Shown: in pieces, positions 43,346-53,044 of the stretch
Numbering within the stretch: position 1 is the first letter of the stretch
Layout of the letters: the number at the start of each line of letters is the position of its first letter
Source of the DNA: Pseudomonas furukawaii
GTDB lineage: Bacteria > Pseudomonadota > Gammaproteobacteria > Pseudomonadales > Pseudomonadaceae
Assembly (NCBI RefSeq): GCF_002355475.1
Contig: NZ_AP014862.1
Location: 2,418,001 to 2,482,000 of the forward strand
DNA: 64,000 bases
Direction: 5' to 3'
The notes under the pieces: model-generated
Database searches by the model: none
The model's input: only the letters and a program-made list of their open reading frames with translations
Told to the model about the DNA's origin: nothing
Made by a program: the position numbers and the translations under genes

Positions 43346-44485
43346 ATGACCTCCCGCACCCTGCGCATCTGGTACCTGGTGCACAAGTGGACCAGCCTGG
43401 TCTCCACGCTCTTTCTGCTGTTGCTGTGCCTGACCGGATTGCCGCTGATCTTCCACGAGGAGATCGAACACTACGTCGAGCCCCATGCGGAGCCCCGGGA
43501 AATCGTCTCCGGATCGTCGAGGATCGACTACGACAAGGTGATCGCCGCCGCGCTGGCGGCCCGGCCTGGCGAGGTGGTGCGCTTCGTCGGCTTCGACCGC
43601 GAGGAGCCGGTCGGCGTGATCACCACCGCGCCCACCCTGGTGGCGCCACCGCTGGATGGCCATGCCCAGTCGTTCGATACCCGCACGGGCGAGCTGTCCC
43701 CTCCGGAACCGCCGGAGCAGGGTTTCATGACGGTCATGCTGCGCCTGCACACCGACCTCTTTCTCGGCCTGCCCGGGTTCCTGTTCCTGGGGCTGATGGG
43801 GCTGTTGCTGCTGGCTTCCCTGGTGTCGGGCGTCGTGGTCTACGCGCCGTTCATGCGCAAGCTGGACTTCGCCACCGTGCGTACCGGGCGCAGCACGCGC
43901 CTGAAATGGCTGGACCTGCACAACCTGCTCGGGATCCTGGTCCTGACCTGGCTGCTGGCCGTCGGCGCCACGGGGGTCATCAACACCCTGGCGTTGCCGA
44001 TCCTCGGCCTGTGGCAGAACGGGCAACTGGCGGACATGACCGCGCCCTACCGGGACGCACCGCCGCTGCAGTCGCTCGGTTCCCTGCACAAGGCGTTGGA
44101 GAGCGCCCGACGCGCGGCACCGGACATGGAACCGGGTTTCGTCGCCTTCCCCGGTACCCAGTTCAGCAGCCAGCATCATTACGCGGTGTTCATGCGCGGC
44201 ACCACGCCGCTCACCGCTCGCCTGCTCAAGCCGGCGCTGGTGGACGCGCGGACCGGCGAACTGACCGACATACGCGAGATGCCCTGGTACGTGAAGACCC
44301 TGCTGGTCTCGCAGCCGCTGCACTTCGGTGACTACGGCGGACTGCCGTTGAAGATCATCTGGGCGGTGCTCGACATCGTGGCGATCGTGATCCTCGCCAG
44401 TGGCCTCTATCTCTGGCTGGGCCGACGCCAGGGGGCGACGGCCGCGCTGATAGACGGCGGCCCGGCCCCGGAGGGCAAGGCATGA
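43346..44485 (+). CDS. PepSY-associated membrane protein
   Basis: 379 residues with four membrane helices: YLVHKWTSLVSTLFLLLLCL near the N-terminus, FLGLMGLLLLASLVSGVVVY near 150, LGILVLTWLLAVGATGVI near 200, and AVLDIVAIVILASGLYLWLG at the end. The WHKWTS-like start and His residues in the helices match the PepSY_TM family, members of which reduce or release iron from siderophores (FsrB, FoxB, PiuB group). It lies 138 bp after the receptor and is followed by an overlapping small gene. Confidence 0.85.
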   Translation: MTSRTLRIWYLVHKWTSLVSTLFLLLLCLTGLPLIFHEEIEHYVEPHAEPREIVSGSSRIDYDKVIAAALAARPGEVVRFVGFDREEPVGVITTAPTLVAPPLDGHAQSFDTRTGELSPPEPPEQGFMTVMLRLHTDLFLGLPGFLFLGLMGLLLLASLVSGVVVYAPFMRKLDFATVRTGRSTRLKWLDLHNLLGILVLTWLLAVGATGVINTLALPILGLWQNGQLADMTAPYRDAPPLQSLGSLHKALESARRAAPDMEPGFVAFPGTQFSSQHHYAVFMRGTTPLTARLLKPALVDARTGELTDIREMPWYVKTLLVSQPLHFGDYGGLPLKIIWAVLDIVAIVILASGLYLWLGRRQGATAALIDGGPAPEGKA

Positions 44486-44700
44486 GGCGGGGGCTCTGGA
44501 TGATCTTCCGCTGGCCGCTGCTCATCGGCCTGCTCAGTGCGGTCGGCCTGGTGTCGGCACTGCTCGACGACGGCCTCTACGATGCGCTCTCCTGGTTCTG
44601 CCTCGGCATCCCGCTGGCGCTGGTCGCCCGGGCCGTCCTGTTCGCCCCGCCTGCACAGGCCGCCCCGGCTGCGCATCGCCGCCGTCTTCCCCATTCTTGA
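44482..44700 (+). CDS. Small inner membrane protein
   Basis: 72 residues overlapping the PepSY gene by ATGA. Two hydrophobic helices (FRWPLLIGLLSAVGLVSALL, SWFCLGIPLALVARAVLF) joined by a short acidic loop (DDGLYDA). Small two-helix proteins of this kind often follow PepSY_TM genes in siderophore loci. Function unknown. Confidence 0.65.
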   Translation: MRRGLWMIFRWPLLIGLLSAVGLVSALLDDGLYDALSWFCLGIPLALVARAVLFAPPAQAAPAAHRRRLPHS

Positions 44701-44893
44701 GAGCCTGATCGGCTCGCCCAGCCGTCCGGCCTCTCCCGGATACGAAGAGGCTCGGCAGGCGAGCGCGTCGAACGCCTGCCAGAGGCCATCGGCCTGGCGG
44801 ATCCCGGGCCGTGTCGCGAATAGCCGCACATAGAGTGGGCGAATTTCAATGAGCTGCTAGGCTTCCAGGAACATTCTCGCGAGGCGCGCCGCG

Positions 44894-45061
44894 ATGGAAG
44901 AAAAGGACGACTCCAGCCTGGGCAAACGGCACGAAACCCGCCTGTTCCTCTTTCTGATCATCCTGCTGTTTCCGCTGCTGTCGATCGCGCTCGTGGGCGG
45001 CTACGGCTTTGTCGTCTGGATGCTGCAACTGATCATGGGACCGCCCGGTCCGCCGGCCTGA
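44894..45061 (+). CDS. napE: Periplasmic nitrate reductase small membrane protein NapE
   Basis: 55 residues: a charged N-terminus, one membrane helix (LFLFLIILLFPLLSIALVGG) and the ending LIMGPPGPPA typical of NapE. The role is not settled; it starts napEDABC operons in many proteobacteria. Too short for most gene finders. The napD start is 18 bp downstream. Confidence 0.88.
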   Translation: MEEKDDSSLGKRHETRLFLFLIILLFPLLSIALVGGYGFVVWMLQLIMGPPGPPA

Positions 45062-45078
45062 AAAGGAGTTGAGGCCTC

Positions 45079-45339
45079 ATGCCCGAAACCCTGCATATCG
45101 CCAGCCTGCTGGTTCACTGCCGCCCGCAGCTGATGCCGGCGCTGCTGCCCAACCTCGCCCGTTTGCCGGGGGTGGAGGTTCACCGCCATTCCCCCGAAGG
45201 GAAGCTTGTGGTGGTGCTCGAAGTGGAGCATGAGCGGCAGATCCTTGATTGCATCGACCAGATTCAGCAACTGCCCGGCGTACTCAACGCCGCGCTGGTG
45301 TACCACGAACTCCTCAGTGCAGAAGGAGACACGCCATGA
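45079..45339 (+). CDS. napD: NapA-specific chaperone NapD
   Basis: 86 residues of the ferredoxin-like NapD fold ([39 protein letters not shown]). NapD binds the Tat signal of NapA and holds back export until the molybdenum cofactor is in place. AAAAGGAGTTGAG supplies the ribosome site. The 3' end overlaps napA by four bases (ATGA). Confidence 0.93.
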   Translation: MPETLHIASLLVHCRPQLMPALLPNLARLPGVEVHRHSPEGKLVVVLEVEHERQILDCIDQIQQLPGVLNAALVYHELLSAEGDTP

Positions 45340-47840
45340 GCCTGACTCGCCGTGAGTTCGCCAAGGCGCAGGCCGCCGCCATTGCGGCCGCCGCCGCCGG
45401 CCTGCCCATCGCCACCACTGCCAGCAACCTGATCACCGATGCCGAAAGCACCAAACTGGACTGGAACAAGGCGCCGTGCCGATTCTGCGGCACCGGTTGC
45501 AGCGTCATGGTGGCGACCCGGGATGGCCGCGTGGTGGCCACTCACGGCGACGTCAAGGCCGAGGTGAATCGGGGATTGAATTGCGTCAAGGGTTATTTCC
45601 TGTCGAAGGTGATGTACGGCATCGACCGCCTGACCCAGCCGCTCTTGCGCATGAAGGACGGCGCGTACCACAAGCAGGGCGAGTTCCAGCCGGTGTCCTG
45701 GGACCAGGCCTTCGACATCATGGCCGAGAAGTTCAAGGCGGCGATCCGGGAGCACGGGCCCGAATCGGTCGGCATGTTCGGCTCGGGGCAATGGACGGTG
45801 TGGGAAGGCTACGCCGCCAACAAGCTGATGAAGGCCGGCCTGCGCTCCAACAATATCGATCCCAACGCCCGCCACTGCATGGCCTCGGCGGTGATGGGGT
45901 TCATGCGCACCTTCGGCATGGACGAACCCATGGGGTGCTACGACGACATCGAAGCCACCGACGCCTTCGTCCTCTGGGGCTCGAACATGGCCGAGATGCA
46001 CCCGATCCTCTGGACCCGGGTCACCGACCGCCGCCTGAGCTTTCCCCATGTGAAGGTCGCGGTGCTGTCGACCTTCGAGCACCGCAGCTTCGAGCTCGCC
46101 GATATTCCCATGGTGTTCAGCCCGCAGACGGACCTGATCATCCTCAACTACATCGCCAACCACATCATCCAGAGCGGCGCGGTCAACCAGGCGTTCGTGA
46201 GCAGGCACACCCGCTTCGCCAAGGGCGCCGACGACATCGGCTACGGCCTGCGCCCGACCGACCCGCTGGAGCGGAAGGCGAAGAACGCCGCCAGCGCCAA
46301 TACCTGGACCGACATCTCCTTCGAGCAGTTCGCCGAGTTCGTCAAACCCTACAGCCTGGAGCGTGCCGCCCGGGAGTCGGGGGTGCCGGCCGAGCGTCTC
46401 AAGGCCCTGGCCGAACTGTATGCAGACCCCAAGCGCAAGGTGGTGTCGTTCTGGACCATGGGTTTCAACCAGCACACGCGCGGCGTGTGGGCCAACAACC
46501 TGATCTACAACATCCACCTGCTCACCGGGAAGATCAGCGAGCCCGGCAACAGCCCGTTCTCGCTTACCGGCCAGCCATCGGCCTGCGGAACGGCGCGGGA
46601 AGTGGGGACCTTCTCCCACCGCCTGCCGGCCGACATGCTGGTGGCCAATCCCAAGCATCGTGCCATCGCCGAGCGGCTCTGGAAGCTGCCTGAGGGCACA
46701 ATCCAGGAGAAGCCCGGCTTCCATGCCGTGGAGCAGAGCCGAAAGCTCAAGGACGGTGTGCTCAAGGTGTACTGGACCCAGGTCAGCAACAACATGCAGG
46801 CCGGGCCCAACCTGATGCAGGAGGTGCTTCCCGGCTGGCGCAATCCGGATGCCTTCGTGATCGTCTCCGACGTCTATCCCACCGTTTCGGCCCAGGCCGC
46901 CGACCTGATCCTGCCCAGCGCCATGTGGGTGGAAAAGGAGGGCGCCTACGGCAACGCCGAGCGACGGACGCAGTTCTGGCACCAACTGGTCAAGGCGCCG
47001 GGCGACGCCAGGTCCGACCTGTGGCAACTGGTGGAGTTCTCCAAGCGCCTGGACACCGACGAGGTGTGGCCCGACGAGTTGCTGGCCAAGGCGCCGCAGC
47101 TGAAGGGCAAGAGCCTGTACGAGGTGCTGTTCAGGAACGGCCAGGTCGACCGCTTCCCCTTGAGCGACATGGCCGAGGGCTATGCCAACGACGAGGCGAA
47201 GGCCTTCGGCTTCTACCTGCAGAAGGGACTGTTCGAGGAGTACGCCGCATTCGGGCGTGGGCATGGCCATGACCTGGCGCCCTTCGACCGCTATCACGCC
47301 GAGCGCGGCCTGCGCTGGCCGGTGGTGGATGGCCGGGAAACGCGCTGGCGCTACCGCGAAGGACAGGACCCCTATGTGGAGCAGGGCAGCGGCGTGCAGT
47401 TCTACGGTTACCCGGACAAGAAGGCGATCATCTTCGCCTTGCCCTACGAGCCGCCGGCCGAGGCGCCGGACAAGGAATTTCCGTTCTGGCTCAGCACGGG
47501 CCGTGTGCTGGAACACTGGCACACCGGAAGCATGACTCAGCGGGTCGACGAGTTGCACCGGGCCGTGCCGGACGCCCTCGTCTACATGCACCCGGACGAC
47601 GCTCGCGAACTCAAGGCGCGCCGGGGCAGCGAGATCAAGGTGGTCAGCCGGCGCGGCGAGATCCGGGCTCGCGTGGAAACCCGGGGACGCAACAAGCCGC
47701 CGCGCGGGATGGTGTTCGTCCCCTTCTTCGACGCCAACAAGCTGATCAACAAGGTCACCCTGGATGCGACCGACCCGATCTCCAAGCAGACCGACTTCAA
47801 GAAATGTGCGGTGCGCATCGAACTGGTCAGCCTGGCGTAA
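45336..47840 (+). CDS. napA: Periplasmic nitrate reductase catalytic subunit
   Basis: 834 residues from the ATG at 45336 (GAAGGAG upstream). Tat signal [20 protein letters not shown]. The [4Fe-4S] site is [10 protein letters not shown] plus NCVKGYF. The Mo-bis-MGD ligand Cys is in [20 protein letters not shown]. Length and motifs fit NapA that reduces nitrate to nitrite in the periplasm. It receives electrons from NapB, which gets them from the membrane cytochrome NapC. Five-gene operon napEDABC; no napF, napG or napH. Confidence 0.96.
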   Translation: MSLTRREFAKAQAAAIAAAAAGLPIATTASNLITDAESTKLDWNKAPCRFCGTGCSVMVATRDGRVVATHGDVKAEVNRGLNCVKGYFLSKVMYGIDRLTQPLLRMKDGAYHKQGEFQPVSWDQAFDIMAEKFKAAIREHGPESVGMFGSGQWTVWEGYAANKLMKAGLRSNNIDPNARHCMASAVMGFMRTFGMDEPMGCYDDIEATDAFVLWGSNMAEMHPILWTRVTDRRLSFPHVKVAVLSTFEHRSFELADIPMVFSPQTDLIILNYIANHIIQSGAVNQAFVSRHTRFAKGADDIGYGLRPTDPLERKAKNAASANTWTDISFEQFAEFVKPYSLERAARESGVPAERLKALAELYADPKRKVVSFWTMGFNQHTRGVWANNLIYNIHLLTGKISEPGNSPFSLTGQPSACGTAREVGTFSHRLPADMLVANPKHRAIAERLWKLPEGTIQEKPGFHAVEQSRKLKDGVLKVYWTQVSNNMQAGPNLMQEVLPGWRNPDAFVIVSDVYPTVSAQAADLILPSAMWVEKEGAYGNAERRTQFWHQLVKAPGDARSDLWQLVEFSKRLDTDEVWPDELLAKAPQLKGKSLYEVLFRNGQVDRFPLSDMAEGYANDEAKAFGFYLQKGLFEEYAAFGRGHGHDLAPFDRYHAERGLRWPVVDGRETRWRYREGQDPYVEQGSGVQFYGYPDKKAIIFALPYEPPAEAPDKEFPFWLSTGRVLEHWHTGSMTQRVDELHRAVPDALVYMHPDDARELKARRGSEIKVVSRRGEIRARVETRGRNKPPRGMVFVPFFDANKLINKVTLDATDPISKQTDFKKCAVRIELVSLA

Positions 47841-47851
47841 GGAGCACGACC

Positions 47852-48328
47852 ATGAAGACCCTGCCCCTGCTGTTTGCCCTGCTGGTCGCCGGCGTACAGG
47901 CCGCCGACTATCCACTGGATGCTCCCGCCCCGGACGGTCGTCGCCCCGGCGGGACCCTGACCCAGACGCAACCGGCGCCCCCGCTGGCCGCCGAGGAGAA
48001 CAAGGACATCAAGCGCGAACGCATCTACCCGGACCAGCCGCCGACCATTCCCCACGCTATCAGCAACTACCCGATCGACAAGAACAGCAACAAGTGCCTG
48101 TCCTGCCACAGCCGTGCGAACGCCCCGCGCAGCCAGGCGCCCATGATCAGCATCACCCATTACATGGACCGTGACGGCCAGGCACTGGCTGCGGTTTCTC
48201 CGCGCCGCTACTTCTGCAACCAGTGCCACGTGCCCCAGGCGGATGTGAAGCCGCTGGTGGAGAACCGGTTCCGCACGATCGACCAGGTGCTGCAGGACGA
48301 AGTGCAGCGCGCCGGGCAAAAGCCGTGA
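47852..48328 (+). CDS. napB: Diheme cytochrome c, nitrate reductase electron-transfer subunit
   Basis: 158 residues. Signal peptide ([13 protein letters not shown]), two heme c motifs CLSCH and CNQCH, with axial histidines from [16 protein letters not shown] and similar. It pairs with NapA in the periplasm. The ATG follows napA by 11 bp with GGAGCACGAC upstream. Confidence 0.94.
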   Translation: MKTLPLLFALLVAGVQAADYPLDAPAPDGRRPGGTLTQTQPAPPLAAEENKDIKRERIYPDQPPTIPHAISNYPIDKNSNKCLSCHSRANAPRSQAPMISITHYMDRDGQALAAVSPRRYFCNQCHVPQADVKPLVENRFRTIDQVLQDEVQRAGQKP

Positions 48329-48335
48329 GGTGTGC

Positions 48336-48932
48336 ATGAAAGCCTTGTCAGCCCTGCTTCGCCGATACTGGACCGTCCTGCGCCGTCCGAGCGTGCACTA
48401 CAGCCTGGGGTTTCTCACCCTCGGCGGCTTCATCGCGGGCATCGTGTTCTGGGGGGGCTTCAACACCGCCCTGGAGGCGACCAACACGGAAACCTTCTGC
48501 ATTTCCTGCCACGAGATGCGGGACAACGTCTTCGTCGAACTGAAGGACACCATCCATTACAGCAACCGCTCCGGCGTACGCGCCACCTGCCCGGACTGCC
48601 ATGTCCCCCATCAGTGGACCGACAAGATCGCGCGCAAGATGCAGGCCTCCAAGGAGGTCTGGGGCAAGATATTCGGCACCATCAACAGCCGCGACAAGTT
48701 CCTCGAAAAGCGGCGCGAGCTGGCCGAGCACGAATGGGCGCGGCTCAAAGCCAACGACTCGCTGGAGTGCCGCAACTGCCACAACTTCGAGTTCATGGAC
48801 TTCACCCGCCAGAGCGTCAGGGCGCGGCAGATGCACTCGACGGCACTGTCGGCAGGCACCGCCACCTGCATCGACTGCCACAAGGGCATCGCCCACCGCC
48901 TGCCGGACATGAGCGGGGTTCCGGGGTGGTGA
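48336..48932 (+). CDS. napC: Membrane-anchored tetraheme cytochrome c NapC
   Basis: 198 residues of the NapC/NirT family: one N-terminal membrane anchor ([19 protein letters not shown]) and four CxxCH motifs (CISCH, CPDCH, CRNCH, CIDCH). It oxidises quinol and feeds NapB. The ATG at 48336 is favoured over one further up, with GTGAGGTG as the ribosome site, 7 bp after the napB stop. Confidence 0.95.
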   Translation: MKALSALLRRYWTVLRRPSVHYSLGFLTLGGFIAGIVFWGGFNTALEATNTETFCISCHEMRDNVFVELKDTIHYSNRSGVRATCPDCHVPHQWTDKIARKMQASKEVWGKIFGTINSRDKFLEKRRELAEHEWARLKANDSLECRNCHNFEFMDFTRQSVRARQMHSTALSAGTATCIDCHKGIAHRLPDMSGVPGW

Positions 48933-49131
48933 GCCTTGGCCTGACCTGACGCGGGTCGACGATGCGTCATATGTATATTCAAATTGGGTATTTAAATTAG
49001 TTTTATTATTCCTTTAGTGTCTTTTCCATGCGTACCTGCCGACCAATCGGCGCGCCGCACTGAACACATGGCCGAATCCCCGGCCGGTCAAAGTGATGCG
49101 CCTGATTGGCGCCCTTGCATGGAGCTCCTCT

Positions 49132-50022
49132 ATGTCGGCAGCAGCCCAAACCACGACCACAGTGTCGGCACAGTCGTTCGACATTCGTCCCTTCGATGCG
49201 CCGCTTGGCGCCGAAATCATCGGCCTGGATCTGAGCCGGCCGCTGAGTGACGCCGACTTCGCCCGCGTCCACCGCGCTCACCTGGATCACGCCCTGCTGG
49301 TATTCCGCGACCAGCGCATCACCCCCGAGCAGCAGATCGCCTTCAGCCGCCGTTTCGGCCCGCTGCAGATCCACGTACTCAAGCAGTTTCTGCTGGCCGA
49401 TCACCCGGAGATTTTTATCATCTCCAACATCGTCGAAAACGGTCAGCCCATCGGCCTGGGCGATGCCGGCAAGTTCTGGCATTCGGACCTGTCCTACAAG
49501 GAGTTCCCCAGCCTCGGCTCCATGCTCCTGGCCCAGGAGCTGCCGGAAGAGGGCGGCGACACGCTGTTCGCCAGCCAGCAACTGGCCTATGAAACCCTGC
49601 CGAGCGAGCTGCGTCGGGCCATTGAGGGCAAGCGCGCCGCGCATTCCTACACCGCGCGTTATGCCGATGAAGTGTTCGCCGGCGTTCGCCGCCCAAGGTT
49701 GACCGAGGCGCAATTGGCCGAGGTCAAGGCGGTGGTGCACCCGGTGGTGCGTACCCATCCGGAAACCGGGCGCAAGGGGCTGTTCGTCAACGAGAACTTC
49801 ACCACCCACATCCTCGACATTCCCGGGGACGAGAGTCGCCAGATCCTCGCCGAGCTGTACGCCCACAGCGCCAAACCCGAGTTCATCTACCGCCACCCGT
49901 GGCAGCCGCACGACATGGTGTTCTGGGACAACCGCGCGCTGATCCACCTGGCCACCGGTTGCCCCAACCATCTGCGCCGGCGCATGCACCGCACGACCAT
50001 CCAGGGCGACGTGCCGTTCTGA
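49132..50022 (+). CDS. TauD/TfdA-family Fe(II)/2-oxoglutarate dioxygenase
   Basis: 296 residues from the ATG at 49132, with GGAG seven bases upstream; an earlier ATG at 49093 lacks a site. Iron ligands are WHSDLSYKE (HxD) and the distal His in RRMHRTTIQ, and Arg in the same stretch would bind 2-oxoglutarate. The family breaks down taurine, alkyl sulfates, 2,4-D or related substrates. Because the next three genes form a sulfonate-type importer, the substrate is probably an organosulfur compound. The upstream stretch is AT-rich and likely holds its promoter. Confidence 0.87.
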   Translation: MSAAAQTTTTVSAQSFDIRPFDAPLGAEIIGLDLSRPLSDADFARVHRAHLDHALLVFRDQRITPEQQIAFSRRFGPLQIHVLKQFLLADHPEIFIISNIVENGQPIGLGDAGKFWHSDLSYKEFPSLGSMLLAQELPEEGGDTLFASQQLAYETLPSELRRAIEGKRAAHSYTARYADEVFAGVRRPRLTEAQLAEVKAVVHPVVRTHPETGRKGLFVNENFTTHILDIPGDESRQILAELYAHSAKPEFIYRHPWQPHDMVFWDNRALIHLATGCPNHLRRRMHRTTIQGDVPF

Positions 50023-50074
50023 TTGACCGCACACCCTAGTTCCCTTTTCGCTTTCATCCGAATGGAGTCACACC

Positions 50075-51118
50075 ATGTCTCTAGGCAAACGCTTTCCCTT
50101 CATTCCCCGATTTGGCCGGCTCGCCAGCGGTATCGGTCTTTCCCTGAGCCTGCTGGCAGGCTCACTGGCGGCGCCTCAGGCGGCGCATGCCGAGGGGCAG
50201 ATTCGCATCGCCGAGCAGTTCGGCATCGTCTACCTGTTGCTCAACGTGGTCCGTGACCAGCAATTGATCGAGAAGCACGGCAAGGCCGAGGGCCTGGATA
50301 TCAAGGTCGACTGGCAGCAGCTCTCCGGCGGCTCGGCCGTCAACGATGCGCTGCTGTCCGGCGCCATCGACATCGCCGGTGCCGGCATCGGCCCGCTGCT
50401 CACCGTCTGGGATCGCACCCACGGCAAGCAGAACGTCAAGGGCGTAGCTTCGCTGGGCAACTTCCCTTACTACCTGGTGAGCAACAACCCCAAGGTCAGG
50501 ACCATCGCCGACTTCACCGAGAAGGACCGCATCGCCGTTCCGGCGGTGGGGGTATCGGTGCAGTCGCGCTTCCTCCAATACGCGGCTGCCAAGCAGTGGG
50601 GCGACAAGGAATTCGATCGTCTGGACAAGTACACCGTGGCGCTGCCGCACCCGGACGCGACCGCCTCTTTGCTCTCCGGCGGTACCGAACTTACCGGGCA
50701 CTTCTCCAACCCGCCGTTCCAGAACCAGGCGCTGGAGAACCCCAACGTGCACGTGGTACTCGACACCTACAAGCTGCTCGGCCCGAACTCGCCGACCGTG
50801 CTCTATGCCACCGAGAAGTTCCGCAACGACAACCCCAGAACCTACAAGGCCTTCGTCGCCGCGCTGGCCGAGGCCGCCGACTTCGCCCAGAACGACAAGG
50901 GCGCGGCAGCCGACACCTACATCCGCGTGACCGGCGCCAAGATCAGCCGTGAGGAGCTGCTGAAGATCATCGACAACGAGCAATTCCAGTTCAGCGTGAC
51001 GCCGACCAACACCTACCCGCTGGCCGAGTTCCTCCAGCGCGTCGGCGCGATCAGGAACAAGCCGGCCTCCTGGCAGGACTACTTCTTCGAAGACGCCGCC
51101 ATCGGTCAAGGAAGCTGA
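50075..51118 (+). CDS. ABC transporter substrate-binding protein, sulfonate/taurine type
   Basis: 347 residues. Signal peptide ending LAAPQAAHA-E, then an NMT1/SsuA-type fold (IRIAEQFGIVYLLLNVVRDQ, QLSGGSAVNDALLSGAIDIAGAGIGP). It delivers substrate to the permease and ATPase encoded just downstream. Distance from tauD is 52 bp, to the ATPase 5 bp. Ligand inferred as an alkane-sulfonate-like compound. Confidence 0.88.
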   Translation: MSLGKRFPFIPRFGRLASGIGLSLSLLAGSLAAPQAAHAEGQIRIAEQFGIVYLLLNVVRDQQLIEKHGKAEGLDIKVDWQQLSGGSAVNDALLSGAIDIAGAGIGPLLTVWDRTHGKQNVKGVASLGNFPYYLVSNNPKVRTIADFTEKDRIAVPAVGVSVQSRFLQYAAAKQWGDKEFDRLDKYTVALPHPDATASLLSGGTELTGHFSNPPFQNQALENPNVHVVLDTYKLLGPNSPTVLYATEKFRNDNPRTYKAFVAALAEAADFAQNDKGAAADTYIRVTGAKISREELLKIIDNEQFQFSVTPTNTYPLAEFLQRVGAIRNKPASWQDYFFEDAAIGQGS

Positions 51119-51123
51119 GCCCC

Positions 51124-51993
51124 ATGAATGCCCCTCTGCAAGGCCACGTGGCCAGCACGCAAAGCGCAGGCGCCTTCGACACCCTGTTGCAGGTGGAGAA
51201 GGTCAGCCTCGAATACCGCACCCCGCAGCGCGTCGTGCGCGCCACCCACGAAGTCAGCTTCGAGGTGGATCGCGCCGATCGTTTCGTGCTGCTCGGCCCT
51301 TCGGGGTGCGGCAAGTCCACGCTGCTCAAGGCCGTGGCCGGCTTCATCGAGCCGGTCGGCGGCAGCATCCGCCTGGAAGGCACCGAGGTGCGCGAACCAG
51401 GCCCGGATCGCATCGTGGTGTTTCAGGAGTTCGACCAGCTACCACCGTGGAAGACGGTGAAGCAGAACGTCATGTTCCCGCTGCTGGCCTCGCGCACTTT
51501 GGGGCGCCGTGATGCCGAAGAGCGAGCGTTGCATCATCTGGAGAAGGTCGGCCTGGCCGCTTTCGCCGATGCCTATCCGCACACCCTGTCCGGCGGCATG
51601 AAGGCGCGCGTGGCCATCGCCCGTGCGCTGGCCATGCAGCCGAAGATCCTGCTGATGGACGAGCCCTTCGCCGCGCTCGATGCACTGACCCGGCGCAAGA
51701 TGCAGGAGGAGCTGCTGCGACTGTGGGAGGAGGTGCGCTTCACCCTGCTGTTCGTCACCCATTCCATCGAGGAGGCGCTGATCGTCGGCAACCGCATTCT
51801 GCTGCTGTCGCCGCATCCGGGGCGGGTGAGGGCGGAGGTGGGCTGCCATCAGTTCGACCTGCACAGCCTGGGTGGCGCGGCGTTCCAGCAGACCGCGCAA
51901 CGCATCCATCGCCTGTTGTTCGAGGAGGACAGCGAGGAGGGCGCACGCGCCGCTGCCGAGCTGGGCTTCCAGGACATCCGCATTGCCTGCTGA
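51124..51993 (+). CDS. ABC transporter ATP-binding protein, sulfonate type
   Basis: 289 residues. Walker A GPSGCGKST, Q loop in FQEFDQLPPW, ABC signature LSGGMKARVAIARAL, Walker B ILLMDEPFAALD, switch His in LLFVTHSIEEAL. The QEFDQLPPWKTV stretch is typical of TauB/SsuB-type nitrate/sulfonate ATPases. It starts 5 bp after the binding-protein stop and ends 13 bp before the permease start. Confidence 0.93.
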   Translation: MNAPLQGHVASTQSAGAFDTLLQVEKVSLEYRTPQRVVRATHEVSFEVDRADRFVLLGPSGCGKSTLLKAVAGFIEPVGGSIRLEGTEVREPGPDRIVVFQEFDQLPPWKTVKQNVMFPLLASRTLGRRDAEERALHHLEKVGLAAFADAYPHTLSGGMKARVAIARALAMQPKILLMDEPFAALDALTRRKMQEELLRLWEEVRFTLLFVTHSIEEALIVGNRILLLSPHPGRVRAEVGCHQFDLHSLGGAAFQQTAQRIHRLLFEEDSEEGARAAAELGFQDIRIAC

Positions 51994-52006
51994 GGAGCGC
52001 GTCATC

Positions 52007-52873
52007 ATGAGTTATTCCCCCGTACGGCGCGAGGAGTACGAAATCCCCCTGGAACCGCTGCCGGATCTCAGGCTGGAGCGTGAGCTGCCGCTGGTGCAGC
52101 GCCTTTGGCAGCAGGGCTGGCTGCGCAAGACGGTGATCCTGCTGGTCCTGGCCCTGATCTGGGAGCTGTCGGCGCGTTACCAGGGCAATGACCTGCTGCT
52201 GCCCGGTTTCGTGCAGACGGCGAGGGCCCTCTTCGAAGGCCTCGGCACTGGCAAGTTGCTGGAGAAGGTGGCGATCTCGCTGTCGGTACTGGTCAAGGGC
52301 TACCTGGTCGGGATCGGGCTGGCCTTCCTGCTGACCACCCTGGCGGTGTCGACCCGACTGGGGCGCGATCTGCTGTCCACCCTGACGTCGATGTTCAACC
52401 CGCTACCGGCCATCGCCCTGCTGCCGCTGTCGCTGCTGTGGTTCGGCCTGGGGGAGAACAGCCTGATCTTCGTGCTGGTGCATTCGGTGCTCTGGGCACT
52501 GGCGCTCAATACCTACGCCGGCTTTCTCGGCGTCTCCGAGAGCCAGCGCATGGCCGGGCGCAACTATGGCCTCAGGGGCTTGCGCTTCGTGCTGTTCATC
52601 CTGGTCCCGGCGGCGCTGCCGTCGATTCTGGCGGGCCTGAAGATTGGCTGGGCCTTCGCCTGGCGCACGCTGATCGCCGCCGAGCTGGTGTTCGGCACCT
52701 CCAGCGGCAATGGCGGCCTGGGCTGGTACATCTTCCAGAACCGCAACGAGCTGTACACCGACAAGGTGTTCGCCGGCCTGGCGGTAGTGATCCTGATCGG
52801 CCTGCTGGTGGAGAACCTGGTGTTCGCCACGGTCGAGCGGATCACCGTCAAACGCTGGGGCATGCAGCGCTAG
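52007..52873 (+). CDS. ABC transporter permease, sulfonate type
   Basis: 288 residues with about six membrane helices (VILLVLALIWELSA, VLVKGYLVGIGLAFLL, ALPSILAGLKIGWAFAW, VFAGLAVVILIGLLVENLVF). The EAA loop sequence ALAFAWRTLIAAELV region matches the BPD_transp_1 family (TauC/SsuC). It forms the membrane channel of the importer. The ATG follows GAGGAGCGCGTCATC. Confidence 0.9.
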   Translation: MSYSPVRREEYEIPLEPLPDLRLERELPLVQRLWQQGWLRKTVILLVLALIWELSARYQGNDLLLPGFVQTARALFEGLGTGKLLEKVAISLSVLVKGYLVGIGLAFLLTTLAVSTRLGRDLLSTLTSMFNPLPAIALLPLSLLWFGLGENSLIFVLVHSVLWALALNTYAGFLGVSESQRMAGRNYGLRGLRFVLFILVPAALPSILAGLKIGWAFAWRTLIAAELVFGTSSGNGGLGWYIFQNRNELYTDKVFAGLAVVILIGLLVENLVFATVERITVKRWGMQR

Positions 52874-52929
52874 AGGAAGTACCCAACCGCTAACCCTCAA
52901 GGCGGGTGAGAAGCGCCTTGGCCCATGAA

Positions 52930-52954
52930 CCGGTCCTCGGACCGGAAGTTTTTT
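52930..52954 (+). terminator. Rho-independent terminator after the sulfonate ABC operon
   Basis: CCGGTCC at 52930-52936, a two-base loop, GGACCGG at 52939-52945, then AAGTTTTTT. A weaker hairpin (CAAGGCG at 52898-52904 with CGCCTTG at 52914-52920) comes just before. Confidence 0.8.
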
Positions 52955-52955
52955 C

Positions 52956-52994
52956 GGAGCGGGACCGGGCCAGGCAGCCGCCCGCTCCTTTTTT
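52956..52994 (+). terminator. Second rho-independent terminator
   Basis: GGAGCGGG at 52956-52963 pairs with CCCGCTCC at 52981-52988, followed directly by TTTTTT. It stands right behind the first terminator and before the AAA+ gene, so the regulator is insulated from the operon. Confidence 0.75.
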
Positions 52995-53044
52995 ATTACA
53001 GGCAAGCCGCGTCCTTCGGACCCATGGCTATGGAGCCGCCAGTC

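Noticed and set aside
45264-47915. 883-codon open frame antisense to napA
   Set aside because: An antisense shadow produced by high GC and codon bias. It has no family motif, and the plus strand encodes a clear NapA.
49100-49131. Sigma-54 promoter (GG...GC) just before tauD
   Set aside because: GG and GC elements near 49108-49120 are 9 bases apart instead of the required 12, and they overlap the ribosome site.
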